Assembly (NCBI GenBank): GCA_024643595.1
Contig: JAHEMS010000014.1
Coordinates: forward strand, 1 to 17,920
Length of the DNA stretch: 17,920 bases
Reading direction: 5' to 3'
Origin: Bacteroidota bacterium
GTDB lineage: Bacteria; Bacteroidota; Bacteroidia; Cytophagales; Cyclobacteriaceae
Under the pieces are notes generated by a model. That model had not been told where the DNA came from. It did not search any database and was given only the letters and a program-made list of their open reading frames with translations. Below, one piece after another: positions 7,569 through 15,634 of this stretch (the first letter of the stretch is position 1; every line of letters starts with the position of its first letter). Both the position numbers and the translations under genes were made by a program.

Positions 7569-9989
7569 ATGAAGGTTGGCCTATCTATAATTTTATTGTT
7601 CCTTGGATGGTGCTTCCCTTTTGCTACTCAGGCGCAATTGGTAGTGAGAGGTGTTGTGCAAGATGAAAAAGCTTCTTCTTTGCCTTATGCCAGTGTACTG
7701 CTATTGAGCAGCATTGACTCCGCCATGGTAAAGGGACAAGTCTCCAATAGCGAAGGTAATTTTATGATTGAAACTGATCAGCCAGGAAGTTATTTTATTT
7801 CAGTGAGCGCTATTGGATATCAGGAAATTACAACCAAGCTTTTTAATCTAAATAAAAACAATTCACCGCTTGTTCTTGGAAAGATAACCGCTCCCGAAAA
7901 AGTGGAGCAACTGGATGAGGTAGTGATCAGAGCGGAACGGCCGATGTTTGAGCAGAAAATTGATCGCACGATCATTAATGTTCAAAGTAATATCAGCAGG
8001 GCAGGAGGGACCGCACTGGATGTCTTGCAGCGTTCCCCGGGCGTAACTGTCGATAAAATGAATAGTGCGGTATCACTCTCAGGCAAGCAGGGAGTAAGAA
8101 TTATGATCAATGGAAAAATATCGAGGATTCCCATGGCAGCGGTGGTGCAGATGCTGGATGGCATGAATGCTGAAAATATTGATCGCATTGAGCTGATCAC
8201 CACACCACCTTCTAAATATGAAGCCGAAGGTGATGCCGGTATGATTAATATCGTGATGAAGAAAACAGAAGACAGGGGAACGAATGGAAGTCTCTCTCTC
8301 TTCACTGGCTATGGCCGGAGAGGTAAGTTCGGGGGTACACTGAATATGAACAGCCGAAGTAAAAAGCTGAATGTATTTGGAGACCTTACTACGCGCAACG
8401 ATTATTCCACACAATATTTTAATACGCGATGGGCGATCCCGATCAATAATGAGCGCAATGAAACCACCAGTTATAATAACAGAGATTCCTATACAGGCAT
8501 CAACTCTGGAAGTATTGGTGCCGACTGGAACATAGGGAAAAAAACTACGATAGGCGGAATGTTCAGCGTCTTTGATCGCAAGTGGGATATGGATGCGCTG
8601 GCGAATATCTCACGAACTATTAATCAAAACCCTTATAATACTATTCTGATGAACACCGTTGAACAAAATGACTGGCGTCAATTGCTGGGAAACATCAATC
8701 TGAAACACGAATTCAATGAAGATTATTCATTCTCTGTTGATGTAGATCAGATTGGCTATAACTCGTCAAACCCAACCGATTATTACCAGGACTATTATGA
8801 TCCCCAGGGTAATCCAACCACTAGTTCACAACTTCGTAGCCGGAAAGATACAGGTATCGACATCTTTACAACGGCCGTTGATTTTATGGGAAAAATAAGT
8901 GATCGTATTACCATTGAGGCTGGCGGGAAGGGATCGTTTACTTCTCTTGGCAATAATATTATCGTTGATAAATTGGAAAATGGAGGTTGGACCGTTGATA
9001 ATGCCCTCACCGTTGATGCCACGATGCAGGAAAATATAGGTGCGGGTTATGTTTCATCGACCATTAAAGCATCCGACAAACTGGATGTTCAGGTTGGCCT
9101 TCGTTATGAACATACCATCACCAATATCGATACAGAAACTCAAAAAGATGTGATCGACCGCAACTATGGTAAGTGGTTTCCGAGTCTTTTTCTTAATCAT
9201 AAGATCAACAAGAATAATAGTTGGGTGACTTCCTATAGTCGCAGGATAACGCGTCCTTCCTTCTTTCAACTGGCGCCTTTTGTGATATTCAACGATCCCA
9301 ACAATTTTTATAGCGGGAATATTTCTTTGCTCCCTTCCTTTACAGATGCAATGAAACTGGAATACCGACATAAGTCCATCCTCTTTTCGTTGCAATACAG
9401 CCATGATAAAAATTCTATCTCACTCTTCCAGCCTAAAATAAATAGTGACAATAAGCAAGTGAGCACCGCTCAGAATCTTTCATATAAAGATAATTTTAGC
9501 GTCGTGTTATCATTTCCCATACAGGTTACCAAGTGGTGGGATATTCAACTCAATGGTATGGGTAGTATAAATAAGATAAAGGCACTTTATACCGATGATC
9601 CTCTAACTCTTTCCATAACGACATTCAGTGTCAATGGAACTCAGAAGTTTAGAATTGCTAAAACGATTACTGCGGAAATATCCGGTTACTATCAGTCGCA
9701 AAGTTTATATGGTATCATGGAGTTTGGCGCCATGGGATCACTGGATTTGGGTTTGGAAAAGAAGTTTGCCAATTCCTATGTTCGGATATCATACAATGAC
9801 ATGTTCGGAACCAATAAAATGAGGATGATCACAAACCTTCCCAGTGAAAACCTGGATACCTATGCAAAGTTGGATTTTGAAACGACCATCCTGAATGTCA
9901 CCTATACATTGAACTTTGGAAATAATAAGTTGAAAGGGAGAAGATCGGGGAAGACAGGTTCAAAAGAAGAACAGGAACGATTGAACTGA
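7569..9989 (+). CDS. Outer-membrane TonB-dependent-receptor-like beta-barrel protein
   Basis: A large outer-membrane protein of about 806 residues. An ATG at 7557 would add only MYDH. The ATG at 7569 starts a typical signal peptide (MKVGLSIILLFLGWCFPFATQAQ) and is preferred. Domain order: a carboxypeptidase-regulatory-like domain (about 22-105, LVVRGVVQDEKASSLPYASVLL), a linker (LDEVVIRAERPMFEQKIDRTIINV), and a plug domain (to about 240, including ALDVLQRSPGVTVD and DRIELITTPPSKYEAEGDAGMINIVMKK). The rest is a barrel of the OMP_b-brl_3 type (PF14905), with alternating strands and aromatic residues up to about residue 790. A charged tail follows the last strand. No SusD-like partner is adjacent, so it is not a classic SusC/SusD pair. 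The ligand is unknown. It converges with the fucose operon, 14 bp from its last stop codon. Confidence 0.93.
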   Translation: MKVGLSIILLFLGWCFPFATQAQLVVRGVVQDEKASSLPYASVLLLSSIDSAMVKGQVSNSEGNFMIETDQPGSYFISVSAIGYQEITTKLFNLNKNNSPLVLGKITAPEKVEQLDEVVIRAERPMFEQKIDRTIINVQSNISRAGGTALDVLQRSPGVTVDKMNSAVSLSGKQGVRIMINGKISRIPMAAVVQMLDGMNAENIDRIELITTPPSKYEAEGDAGMINIVMKKTEDRGTNGSLSLFTGYGRRGKFGGTLNMNSRSKKLNVFGDLTTRNDYSTQYFNTRWAIPINNERNETTSYNNRDSYTGINSGSIGADWNIGKKTTIGGMFSVFDRKWDMDALANISRTINQNPYNTILMNTVEQNDWRQLLGNINLKHEFNEDYSFSVDVDQIGYNSSNPTDYYQDYYDPQGNPTTSSQLRSRKDTGIDIFTTAVDFMGKISDRITIEAGGKGSFTSLGNNIIVDKLENGGWTVDNALTVDATMQENIGAGYVSSTIKASDKLDVQVGLRYEHTITNIDTETQKDVIDRNYGKWFPSLFLNHKINKNNSWVTSYSRRITRPSFFQLAPFVIFNDPNNFYSGNISLLPSFTDAMKLEYRHKSILFSLQYSHDKNSISLFQPKINSDNKQVSTAQNLSYKDNFSVVLSFPIQVTKWWDIQLNGMGSINKIKALYTDDPLTLSITTFSVNGTQKFRIAKTITAEISGYYQSQSLYGIMEFGAMGSLDLGLEKKFANSYVRISYNDMFGTNKMRMITNLPSENLDTYAKLDFETTILNVTYTLNFGNNKLKGRRSGKTGSKEEQERLN

Positions 9990-10003
9990 GTTTGATTCAG
10001 TAA

Positions 10004-10333
10004 TCACAACTTAAAAATCTGCTTCATCAGTACCCATTTTTCTCCCGGCTTCGCATGAGGCAAAGCTTGTTGATACTTCCACATTAATTGTTCCCACTCC
10101 TGCACCTTTGCGTTGGTTTTGTCCATTGCTGATTTTTTCTCAAACGAGAAGTCATCGTTTGTTTCCATGATCATGAAGAGACGATTGCCCGTGCGGTAAA
10201 TATCCATGACCAAAATACCACTATCTTTTATTGCTTGAATATTTTCTGGCCAGCTGGATTTATGGTATCGATCATATTCGGCAATCAACACGGGATCGTC
10301 TTTCAAATCAAGAGAAAAACAATAACGTTTCAT
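10004..10333 (-). CDS. L-rhamnose/L-fucose mutarotase (RhaM-type, PF05336)
   Basis: A 109-residue cytoplasmic enzyme, the full family length, that interconverts the alpha and beta anomers of a 6-deoxy sugar. The start MKRYCFSLDLKDDPVLIAEYDRYHKSSWPE matches L-rhamnose mutarotase. The histidine in YDRYHKSSWPE (H24) aligns with the catalytic His22 of E. coli RhaM, with Tyr20 nearby. Further family stretches are GILVMDIYRTGNRLFMIMET and the closing WEQLMWKYQQALPHAKPGEKWVLMKQIFKL. It is the last gene of the operon, 1 bp after the FucP-type transporter. That context points to L-fucose rather than L-rhamnose as the real substrate, since RhaM-type mutarotases occur in fuconate-pathway clusters. The sugar assignment is inferred from neighbours. 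Confidence 0.92.
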   Translation of the reverse strand: MKRYCFSLDLKDDPVLIAEYDRYHKSSWPENIQAIKDSGILVMDIYRTGNRLFMIMETNDDFSFEKKSAMDKTNAKVQEWEQLMWKYQQALPHAKPGEKWVLMKQIFKL

Positions 10334-10334
10334 A

Positions 10335-11651
10335 TTATGCGTCTTTGACCTGGTATCCCTTCCAACCGAAAAACCAAATGATCAGGAAAGCGATGAATGG
10401 AATGATCAACGCGTTTTCAAGTCCATAAAGAGATAGTAATCCGGTAAGTGGTGGCAACACGGCACCGCCCACAATGGCCATGATTACTAAACCCGAACCC
10501 AACTTAACCTGTTCACCTAAATTCTTAATTGACAACGCGAAGATGGTAGGGAACATGATAGACATGAAGAAGTAGGTAAGGCTGATCGCAATCACTGCCG
10601 ACAGCCCGGTGCCAATCCATCCGTAAAAAATGAGGGCAGCACTAATGGCCGCATAGGTGGCGAGCAACCGATGGGCAACCATTTTCGTCATCAGCCACGT
10701 ACCAAAAAATCGGCCCACCATAAATAAGATGAATGCAAAGGAAGCATGGAAGCTGGCAATCTGAGTGGGTGTGGCAGTTTCTGAATAACGATAAATCCAT
10801 TGGACAATAGCAAAATGACTATCCTTCGCAAAATGAAGTTTTAAGTCAACAAAATATCCCCATATGGAAGCCTGCGCACCCACATAAAAAAACTGAGCCA
10901 GCACACCAAGCATTAAATGCCGATGGCGGGTGATGCCTTTGAAGGTGGCTTCCTTTTCAGCGGCGGTGGAAATCTCTGGCATTTTTGTGATGGCAAACAT
11001 TACAGCAACCAACAAAACAAATCCTGCAATAACCAGGTAAGGGAGTTGTACAGATTGCGCCTCAGCGATACGAATCGCTTCCGCTTGTCCAGCCGGCATT
11101 GCTGCCAGCGTATCGTTCGTGTATTCAGTGCTGGAGAAAATAAAAAGACTCCCTACCACGGGGCCCAGAATAATACTGAGTCCATTGAATGATTGTGAAA
11201 AATTTATTCTGCTTTCGGCTGATTTTGGGTCACCCAAAACGGTCACATAGGGGTTTGCTGCCGTCTCCAAAAATGCCAGGCCGCAAGCAATTACAAATAG
11301 GGCGAATAGAAAAAATCCGTATAAACGCATATCCGCAGCAGGATAAAATAAAAAAGCTCCACCGGCATATAAGAGCAATCCAATTAGAATTCCCTTTTTA
11401 TATCCGATTCGGTTCATCATGAAAGCTGCGGGTAATGCCATCACAAAGTAACCGATGTAAAATGCGGAGTCTACAATACCAGCTTGTGCGCGGTTAAGAT
11501 TAAGCGCCGTTTGAAAATGTTTGATGAGCGTACCATTCATACTGTTGGCAATGCCCCATAAGAAAAAGAGGCTGGTTACCAGAATGAAGGGGACTAAATA
11601 TGATTTTTTTGGATCGTATTTAAAATCGGTTTTGCTTGAGGGAATAGCCAT
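10335..11651 (-). CDS. fucP: FucP-family L-fucose:H+ symporter (MFS)
   Basis: A 438-residue major facilitator with about 12 membrane segments, the normal length for the FucP/GluP/NagP group. Close matches to E. coli FucP (recalled from memory) include SLFFLWGIAN, QAGIVDSAFYIGYFVMALPA, GLAFLETAANPYVTVLG, SFNG, VLAQFFYVGAQASIWGY and FMSIMFPTIFALSIKNLG. By eye alignment, E135 of E. coli FucP is kept (E129) and N162 is kept (N156). The proton-coupling aspartate D46 (NND in ANNLNDILL) is glycine here (G40 in ANSMNGTLI). That change is also seen in NagP-like members, so the substrate or coupling could differ. The gene lies in the operon between a dehydrogenase and the mutarotase, which favours L-fucose or a related 6-deoxy sugar. 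Confidence 0.9.
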   Translation of the reverse strand: MAIPSSKTDFKYDPKKSYLVPFILVTSLFFLWGIANSMNGTLIKHFQTALNLNRAQAGIVDSAFYIGYFVMALPAAFMMNRIGYKKGILIGLLLYAGGAFLFYPAADMRLYGFFLFALFVIACGLAFLETAANPYVTVLGDPKSAESRINFSQSFNGLSIILGPVVGSLFIFSSTEYTNDTLAAMPAGQAEAIRIAEAQSVQLPYLVIAGFVLLVAVMFAITKMPEISTAAEKEATFKGITRHRHLMLGVLAQFFYVGAQASIWGYFVDLKLHFAKDSHFAIVQWIYRYSETATPTQIASFHASFAFILFMVGRFFGTWLMTKMVAHRLLATYAAISAALIFYGWIGTGLSAVIAISLTYFFMSIMFPTIFALSIKNLGEQVKLGSGLVIMAIVGGAVLPPLTGLLSLYGLENALIIPFIAFLIIWFFGWKGYQVKDA

Positions 11652-11669
11652 ATAGGGGTTTAGTTCAGG

Positions 11670-12440
11670 TTAGCTGATTGCACGATCAAGGTGGGTGTAA
11701 CCACCGTCTACAAATATCCATTGACCGGTGGTGTGGCTCGATCGATCGGAGAGAAGAAAAAGTACCGTATCAGCAATTTCTTCTGGTTTGGTAAGTCTGT
11801 TTTCTAAAGGAATTTTCTTTGATACTTGTCTTAATTTTTCCTGAGGATCTGGAAAACTCCTTAACCATGACTCATACAAGGGTGTCGCTACCTCAGCGGG
11901 AATCACGGCATTTACACGGATGGAATAGGGAAGAAGTTCTACCGCCCATTCGCGCGTGAGAGAAAGGATGGCGCCTTTGGCCGCTACATAACCGGATGTA
12001 CCGCCTTGTCCGGTAATGGAAGTTTTCGAGCCGATATTTACTATGCAGCCATGATTTGCTGTAAGCGACGGAAGCGCGTAATGCACCATGTAATAAAAAT
12101 GGCCTACGTTGTTGGTCATCGAAGTAATAAACTTTTCGGGTGATCCATCCTCCAGGCCAACACCATCATTATTACCCGCATTATTAACTATGCCATCAAT
12201 GCGTCCAAATTCATCAACGATGTCATCAATGATTTCTTTGCATGCCGAAGCAGAAGTAAGATCGGCCTGCAAAAAATGACTCGGCTGGGTGCCATCAGGC
12301 ATCGTCTTAATTGACTCGGTACTTTTATCAACTATTATCGGAATTGCACCTTCATCAAAAAGAGCTTTGGCAATTGATTTCCCAATTCCTCGAGCGCCTC
12401 CGGTTACGATAATTACTTTCTTACTAAGGTGAAGATCCAT
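11670..12440 (-). CDS. SDR-family dehydrogenase, probable L-fucose 1-dehydrogenase
   Basis: A 256-residue classical short-chain dehydrogenase. It has the cofactor motif TGGARGIG (13-20), an acidic residue after the second strand (D38 in IIVDKS, which favours NAD over NADP), NNAG (86-89), and the catalytic residues Ser138, Tyr151 and Lys155 (SGYVAAK). The C-terminus GQWIFVDGGYTHLDRA is typical. Together with the lactonase next to it (6 bp upstream) and FucP downstream, it best fits oxidation of L-fucose to L-fucono-1,5-lactone, the first step of the non-phosphorylative pathway. The operon contains two SDRs. I assign this one to the sugar because of its position beside the lactonase and transporter, and the roles could be swapped. 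Confidence in the SDR call is high, in the substrate moderate. Confidence 0.85.
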   Translation of the reverse strand: MDLHLSKKVIIVTGGARGIGKSIAKALFDEGAIPIIVDKSTESIKTMPDGTQPSHFLQADLTSASACKEIIDDIVDEFGRIDGIVNNAGNNDGVGLEDGSPEKFITSMTNNVGHFYYMVHYALPSLTANHGCIVNIGSKTSITGQGGTSGYVAAKGAILSLTREWAVELLPYSIRVNAVIPAEVATPLYESWLRSFPDPQEKLRQVSKKIPLENRLTKPEEIADTVLFLLSDRSSHTTGQWIFVDGGYTHLDRAIS

Positions 12441-12446
12441 ACTTAC

Positions 12447-13271
12447 TTAAAGATTGTAAAATTGAATTGCATTATCACCCATTATCTGATGTTTTTCTGA
12501 TGGTGAAAATGTTTGTATATGATCTTCGATAATACCTAGTTGATTTTGATAGGCAGCAGCTACCAGGCAAACCGGCCAATCTGAGCCATACATAACCCGG
12601 CTGGAACCAAAATGATGTAAAACGAAATCAAGATAAGGGCTGAAGTCATCTATCGTCCAGCGATTCCAGACTGCTTCCGTCACCATTCCTGAAAGTTTAC
12701 AATGCACATTTTCGAAAGATGACAATTCTTTCATGCCGGATGCCCAGTTGGTGAATTCTTTTTCACGAATCACAGGTTTCGCCAGGTGATCCACAACGAA
12801 CTTTTGTTCAGGGTGCTGCTTTGCCAACCAGATTGCATCGCGTAGTTGATGAGGATAGATCAGAATATCATACGTAAAATTAAACTGCTTTAAAGCGCCA
12901 ATGCCTTTTGAAAAGGATGGCTTCTTTAAAAATCCAATTGGTTCCGCTTGTACAATATGTCTTACTCCCTTAAGCTTCTTAAATCCGGAAAAGTATTCAA
13001 GCCGCTCATGGAGTTGTGAAGATTGAAGATCTACCCAGCCCACAACACCTTTAATAAAATCATTGGCTGACGCAAGTTGGAGAAGAAATTGAGTTTCATT
13101 TTCGGACTGATCGGCCTGCACAGAAACGCAGCCATCGATTTTGTTTTCATGCAAAACCGGGGCTAGATCGTCCGGCAGAAAATCTCGTTGAATCACCTTC
13201 ATGGAGTTGTTGATCCAGCTGTCCCTTACGGGATCAAATTTCCAGAAGTGCTGATGCGAATCGATTCTCAT
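12447..13271 (-). CDS. Amidohydrolase-family lactonase, probable L-fucono-1,5-lactonase
   Basis: A TIM-barrel metal-dependent hydrolase of the amidohydrolase 2 group (PF04909), 274 residues from this start. It begins MRIDSHQHFWKFDP, with the metal-binding HxH at His6 and His8. It keeps KFVVDHLAKP (barrel-strand histidine) and VMYGSDWPV (catalytic aspartate), as in L-fucono- and L-rhamnono-lactonases. An earlier in-frame ATG at 13319 adds 16 residues with no family resemblance. I prefer 13271 because relatives begin at M(R/K)IDSHQHFW and an AAAAGGGGA run lies directly before it. The 13319 start would leave only a 10-bp gap to the preceding gene, so it remains possible. Role: hydrolysis of the lactone made by the neighbouring dehydrogenase to L-fuconate. 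Confidence 0.88.
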   Translation of the reverse strand: MRIDSHQHFWKFDPVRDSWINNSMKVIQRDFLPDDLAPVLHENKIDGCVSVQADQSENETQFLLQLASANDFIKGVVGWVDLQSSQLHERLEYFSGFKKLKGVRHIVQAEPIGFLKKPSFSKGIGALKQFNFTYDILIYPHQLRDAIWLAKQHPEQKFVVDHLAKPVIREKEFTNWASGMKELSSFENVHCKLSGMVTEAVWNRWTIDDFSPYLDFVLHHFGSSRVMYGSDWPVCLVAAAYQNQLGIIEDHIQTFSPSEKHQIMGDNAIQFYNL

Positions 13272-13329
13272 TCCCCTTTTCTTTCCACTGGGATCTGTCA
13301 ACAATGGATTGACCACCAAATAGAAATAG

Positions 13330-14172
13330 TTAAATAGCCAGTTGTCTTTGCTCCCCTAACCCGTCAATCCCTAATTCAATAACATCACCTTGCTTGAGGT
13401 ATATAGGAGGATTAAATCCGAGGCCAACACCGGCAGGTGTTCCCGTAGAAATCACATCCCCCGGCAGCAATGTCATGAACTGACTAATATAACTGACAAG
13501 GTAGGGGACTTCAAAGATCATGTCATCCGTATTGTTGTCCTGCATCATCTTTCCATTCACCTTCAGCCACATAGGCAGATTATTAAAATCGTTAACCTCA
13601 TCCTTGGTTATGAGATAAGGCCCCATAGGCGCAAAGGTATCGCAACTCTTCCCTTTCACCCATTGTCCATTTCTTTCGAGCTGCCACTCACGCTCACTGT
13701 AATCATTGTGAAGGCAAAATCCAGCAACATAATCGAGTGCATTTTTTTCTTCGACATAGGAGGCTTTTTTGCCGATCACTACGGCAAGCTCAACTTCCCA
13801 ATCTGTCTTAACACTGTTTTTTGGAATGACCAGATTATCATTGGGACCACAAAGGGCGGTGGTAGATTTGAAAAAAATAATCGGTTCGGTGGGTATTGCC
13901 ATTTTCGATTCGAGGGCATGCTTTGTGTAATTCAAACCAACACAAATAATTTTTGAGGGTCGTTGAATACAAGCACCTATGCGGGTTCCTTCGCTTACCA
14001 CAGGAAGAGAAGATTGATTGCCTTGCAACCAGGAATCCAGTCGGCTCAAGCCATCGGTTTCAAGAAAGCTTTCGCCTATATCTTCTCCAAACCCGGATAC
14101 ATCAACCATTTTACCATTTAAAAGTACACCGGGCTTTTCTTTGCCCGCCTCTCCAAATCGAAATAATTTCAT
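13330..14172 (-). CDS. Fumarylacetoacetate hydrolase-family protein, probable 2,4-diketo-3-deoxy-L-fuconate hydrolase
   Basis: A 280-residue FAH-superfamily (PF01557) enzyme. It has a short N-terminal domain (about 1-70), then the catalytic domain starting at KIICVGLNYTKHALE. Metal ligands expected from the family are Glu126 and Glu128 (DWEVELAVVIGKK) and Asp157 (HNDYSERE). KGKSCDTFAPMGP and STGTPAGVGLG are also present. Such enzymes cut C-C bonds of 2,4-diketo acids. In the fuconate pathway this step gives pyruvate and L-lactate. It lies 4 bp downstream of the SDR gene whose product would make its substrate, which supports the assignment. The paralogous enzyme in L-rhamnose degradation is similar, so the exact sugar acid rests on context. 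Confidence 0.9.
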   Translation of the reverse strand: MKLFRFGEAGKEKPGVLLNGKMVDVSGFGEDIGESFLETDGLSRLDSWLQGNQSSLPVVSEGTRIGACIQRPSKIICVGLNYTKHALESKMAIPTEPIIFFKSTTALCGPNDNLVIPKNSVKTDWEVELAVVIGKKASYVEEKNALDYVAGFCLHNDYSEREWQLERNGQWVKGKSCDTFAPMGPYLITKDEVNDFNNLPMWLKVNGKMMQDNNTDDMIFEVPYLVSYISQFMTLLPGDVISTGTPAGVGLGFNPPIYLKQGDVIELGIDGLGEQRQLAI

Positions 14173-14176
14173 TTTA

Positions 14177-14956
14177 TTATGTATTTAATTTTAAAAAACC
14201 TCCGTCAATTGGATAATCAGTGCCCGTAATGAACGATGCTTCATCCGAACATAAGTAAAGTGCAAGATGCGCAATTTCCAATGGCTTAGCCATTCTGCCG
14301 ATGGGCTGTGTTTGGGATAGCTTCTCGAACATTTCAGCTTCCTTGCCGGGATAATTTGCTTTTAAGAATCCATCTACAAATGGAGTATGTACCCGACCCG
14401 GTGAAATACTGTTGCATCTTATTCCTTCTTTCACATAATCTTTAGCGACCGATAGTGTCATTGTGTAAACAGCACCTTTTGTCATGGAGTAGGCGAATCG
14501 ATCAGCCACGCTCACAATAGCAGCTACGGAAGCAAGATTCACAATCACCCCATTTTTTTGATTTTTCATGGATGTGATTACCGCTTGCATGGCATTATAT
14601 ACACCTTTTACGTTAACATTAAAAAGTCTGTCGAAGTCAGCCTCGGTTGTATTTTCTAATTTACCGATGTGTGCAACACCAGCACAGTTTACCAGGATAT
14701 CAACGCGGCCAAACTCATTGACAATAGCATCAACGGTTTGTTTCACTTCTGCTTGATTTGATACATTGCATGAATAGACTTTTGCCTTTCCCTTTTTGCT
14801 AAGGATATTGTTTAATGTTCCTTCAGCCGCGATTTTATTCAGTTCTACTATACAAACTGTGCTTCCTTGTTTTGCAAACACTTCAGCAATCGCTTTTCCA
14901 ATTCCACTGCCTGCGCCTGTGATGATGCTTACCTTATTTTCAAGACTGAATAACAT
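14177..14956 (-). CDS. SDR-family dehydrogenase, probable 2-keto-3-deoxy-L-fuconate dehydrogenase
   Basis: A 259-residue classical short-chain dehydrogenase with TGAGSGIG (13-20), an acidic residue after strand two (E38 in CIVELN, suggesting NAD), NCAG (90-93), and the catalytic residues Ser143, Tyr156 and Lys160 (AYSMTK). The C-terminal FITGTDYPIDGGFLKLN matches sugar-acid SDRs. It is followed after 4 bp by the FAH-family hydrolase. In known fuconate pathways the 2-keto-3-deoxy-L-fuconate 4-dehydrogenase feeds exactly that hydrolase, so I assign this step. Its start codon lies 6 bp after the stop of the TlpA-like gene. Substrate certainty is moderate, since the other SDR in the operon is the alternative. 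Confidence 0.85.
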   Translation of the reverse strand: MLFSLENKVSIITGAGSGIGKAIAEVFAKQGSTVCIVELNKIAAEGTLNNILSKKGKAKVYSCNVSNQAEVKQTVDAIVNEFGRVDILVNCAGVAHIGKLENTTEADFDRLFNVNVKGVYNAMQAVITSMKNQKNGVIVNLASVAAIVSVADRFAYSMTKGAVYTMTLSVAKDYVKEGIRCNSISPGRVHTPFVDGFLKANYPGKEAEMFEKLSQTQPIGRMAKPLEIAHLALYLCSDEASFITGTDYPIDGGFLKLNT

Positions 14957-14962
14957 AGTGTT

Positions 14963-15550
14963 TTATTTTGATGTTTGCTTAATTAGAAAATTAGCCATTT
15001 TATGAGTATCATAATTCCTGGTTCCAACTTCCTTCATAATAATTTTTCCGTCCTTGCTGACAATAAATGTAGTTGGTATAGAGGATACCCGTAGGATCTC
15101 AGGCAGGTATCCGGTGACCATAAAAACCGGGAATGAGAAATTGTTTTTTTCTATGTAAGCACTGACTTTTGTTTTGGCTATGTCCTGATCTACCGAGAGC
15201 ATAACAAACGCTACTTGTTCGTCTTTAAGTTTTTCAGTGAGGCTTTGGATGCCAGGCATTTCTGCCTTACAGGGCCCACACCAGGTTGCCCATAAGTTAA
15301 TAAACAACACCTTGCCTTTATATTGATCAAAGGATAATCGATTACCCTGGAGATCTTTAATCGTGAAACCATAGTCAAAATCTTCTTCTTTTCTGACTTC
15401 ATCAACATCAACATTTAAAATTCCTGTTTTTATGACAAGAAGTTGAGCCATCGCAGATGCGCTTCCCCACAAACCAGTTACCTGAAGTAATCCTACCAGG
15501 ATTAATGTAACAAGGATTGGTTTTATAAACTGAAAGAACCTAGCAATCAT
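14963..15550 (-). CDS. TlpA-like membrane-anchored thiol-disulfide oxidoreductase
   Basis: A 195-residue redoxin. The N-terminal hydrophobic segment (about residues 10-36) is a signal anchor or signal peptide, placing the domain in the periplasm. The thioredoxin fold begins near GFTIKDLQGNRLSFDQYKGKVLFINLWATW, with the active site WCGPC at 90-94. The cis-proline region (SSIPTTFIVSKDGKII) follows, so it looks catalytically complete. Roles in the TlpA/ResA group include reduction of cytochrome c or other exported disulfides; I cannot choose. It ends 6 bp before the first gene of the L-fucose operon and may be co-transcribed, although its function has no evident link to sugar catabolism. Only 84 bp separate it from the divergent gene at 15635. 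Confidence 0.93.
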   Translation of the reverse strand: MIARFFQFIKPILVTLILVGLLQVTGLWGSASAMAQLLVIKTGILNVDVDEVRKEEDFDYGFTIKDLQGNRLSFDQYKGKVLFINLWATWCGPCKAEMPGIQSLTEKLKDEQVAFVMLSVDQDIAKTKVSAYIEKNNFSFPVFMVTGYLPEILRVSSIPTTFIVSKDGKIIMKEVGTRNYDTHKMANFLIKQTSK

Positions 15551-15634
15551 AAACCTTGATTGGCCCGGTTATTGAGACCCATCTAGCCAAATGTCTTTAA
15601 TTTTAATAACTTCGAATAAGTTTTTAAGAATAAA

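Larger units (their letters stand above)
10004..14956 (-). other. Six-gene non-phosphorylative L-fucose catabolic operon
   Basis: Six minus-strand genes run from 14956 to 10004 with gaps of about 4, 10 (or 58), 6, 18 and 1 bp, so they are very likely one transcript. Order: SDR dehydrogenase, FAH-family hydrolase, amidohydrolase lactonase, SDR dehydrogenase, FucP-family transporter, mutarotase. The set fits the fuconate route to pyruvate and lactate, except that no dehydratase is present. A TlpA-like gene ends 6 bp before the first gene and may be part of the same transcript. Confidence 0.75.

Noticed and set aside
7569..9989. SusC/SusD-type polysaccharide utilisation locus
   Set aside because: The receptor has the OMP_b-brl_3-type barrel and no SusD-like lipoprotein or glycoside hydrolase is adjacent.
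9985..10001. Inverted repeat ACTGA-N7-TCAGT between the receptor gene and the mutarotase gene, as a terminator
   Set aside because: The stem is only 5 bp, overlaps the receptor stop codon, and no U-tract follows on either strand.
15551..15634. Divergent promoters between the TlpA-like gene and the 594-residue gene
   Set aside because: The region must contain them, but the best TAnnTTTG-like matches have one or more mismatches and no correctly spaced TTTG, so no site is called.
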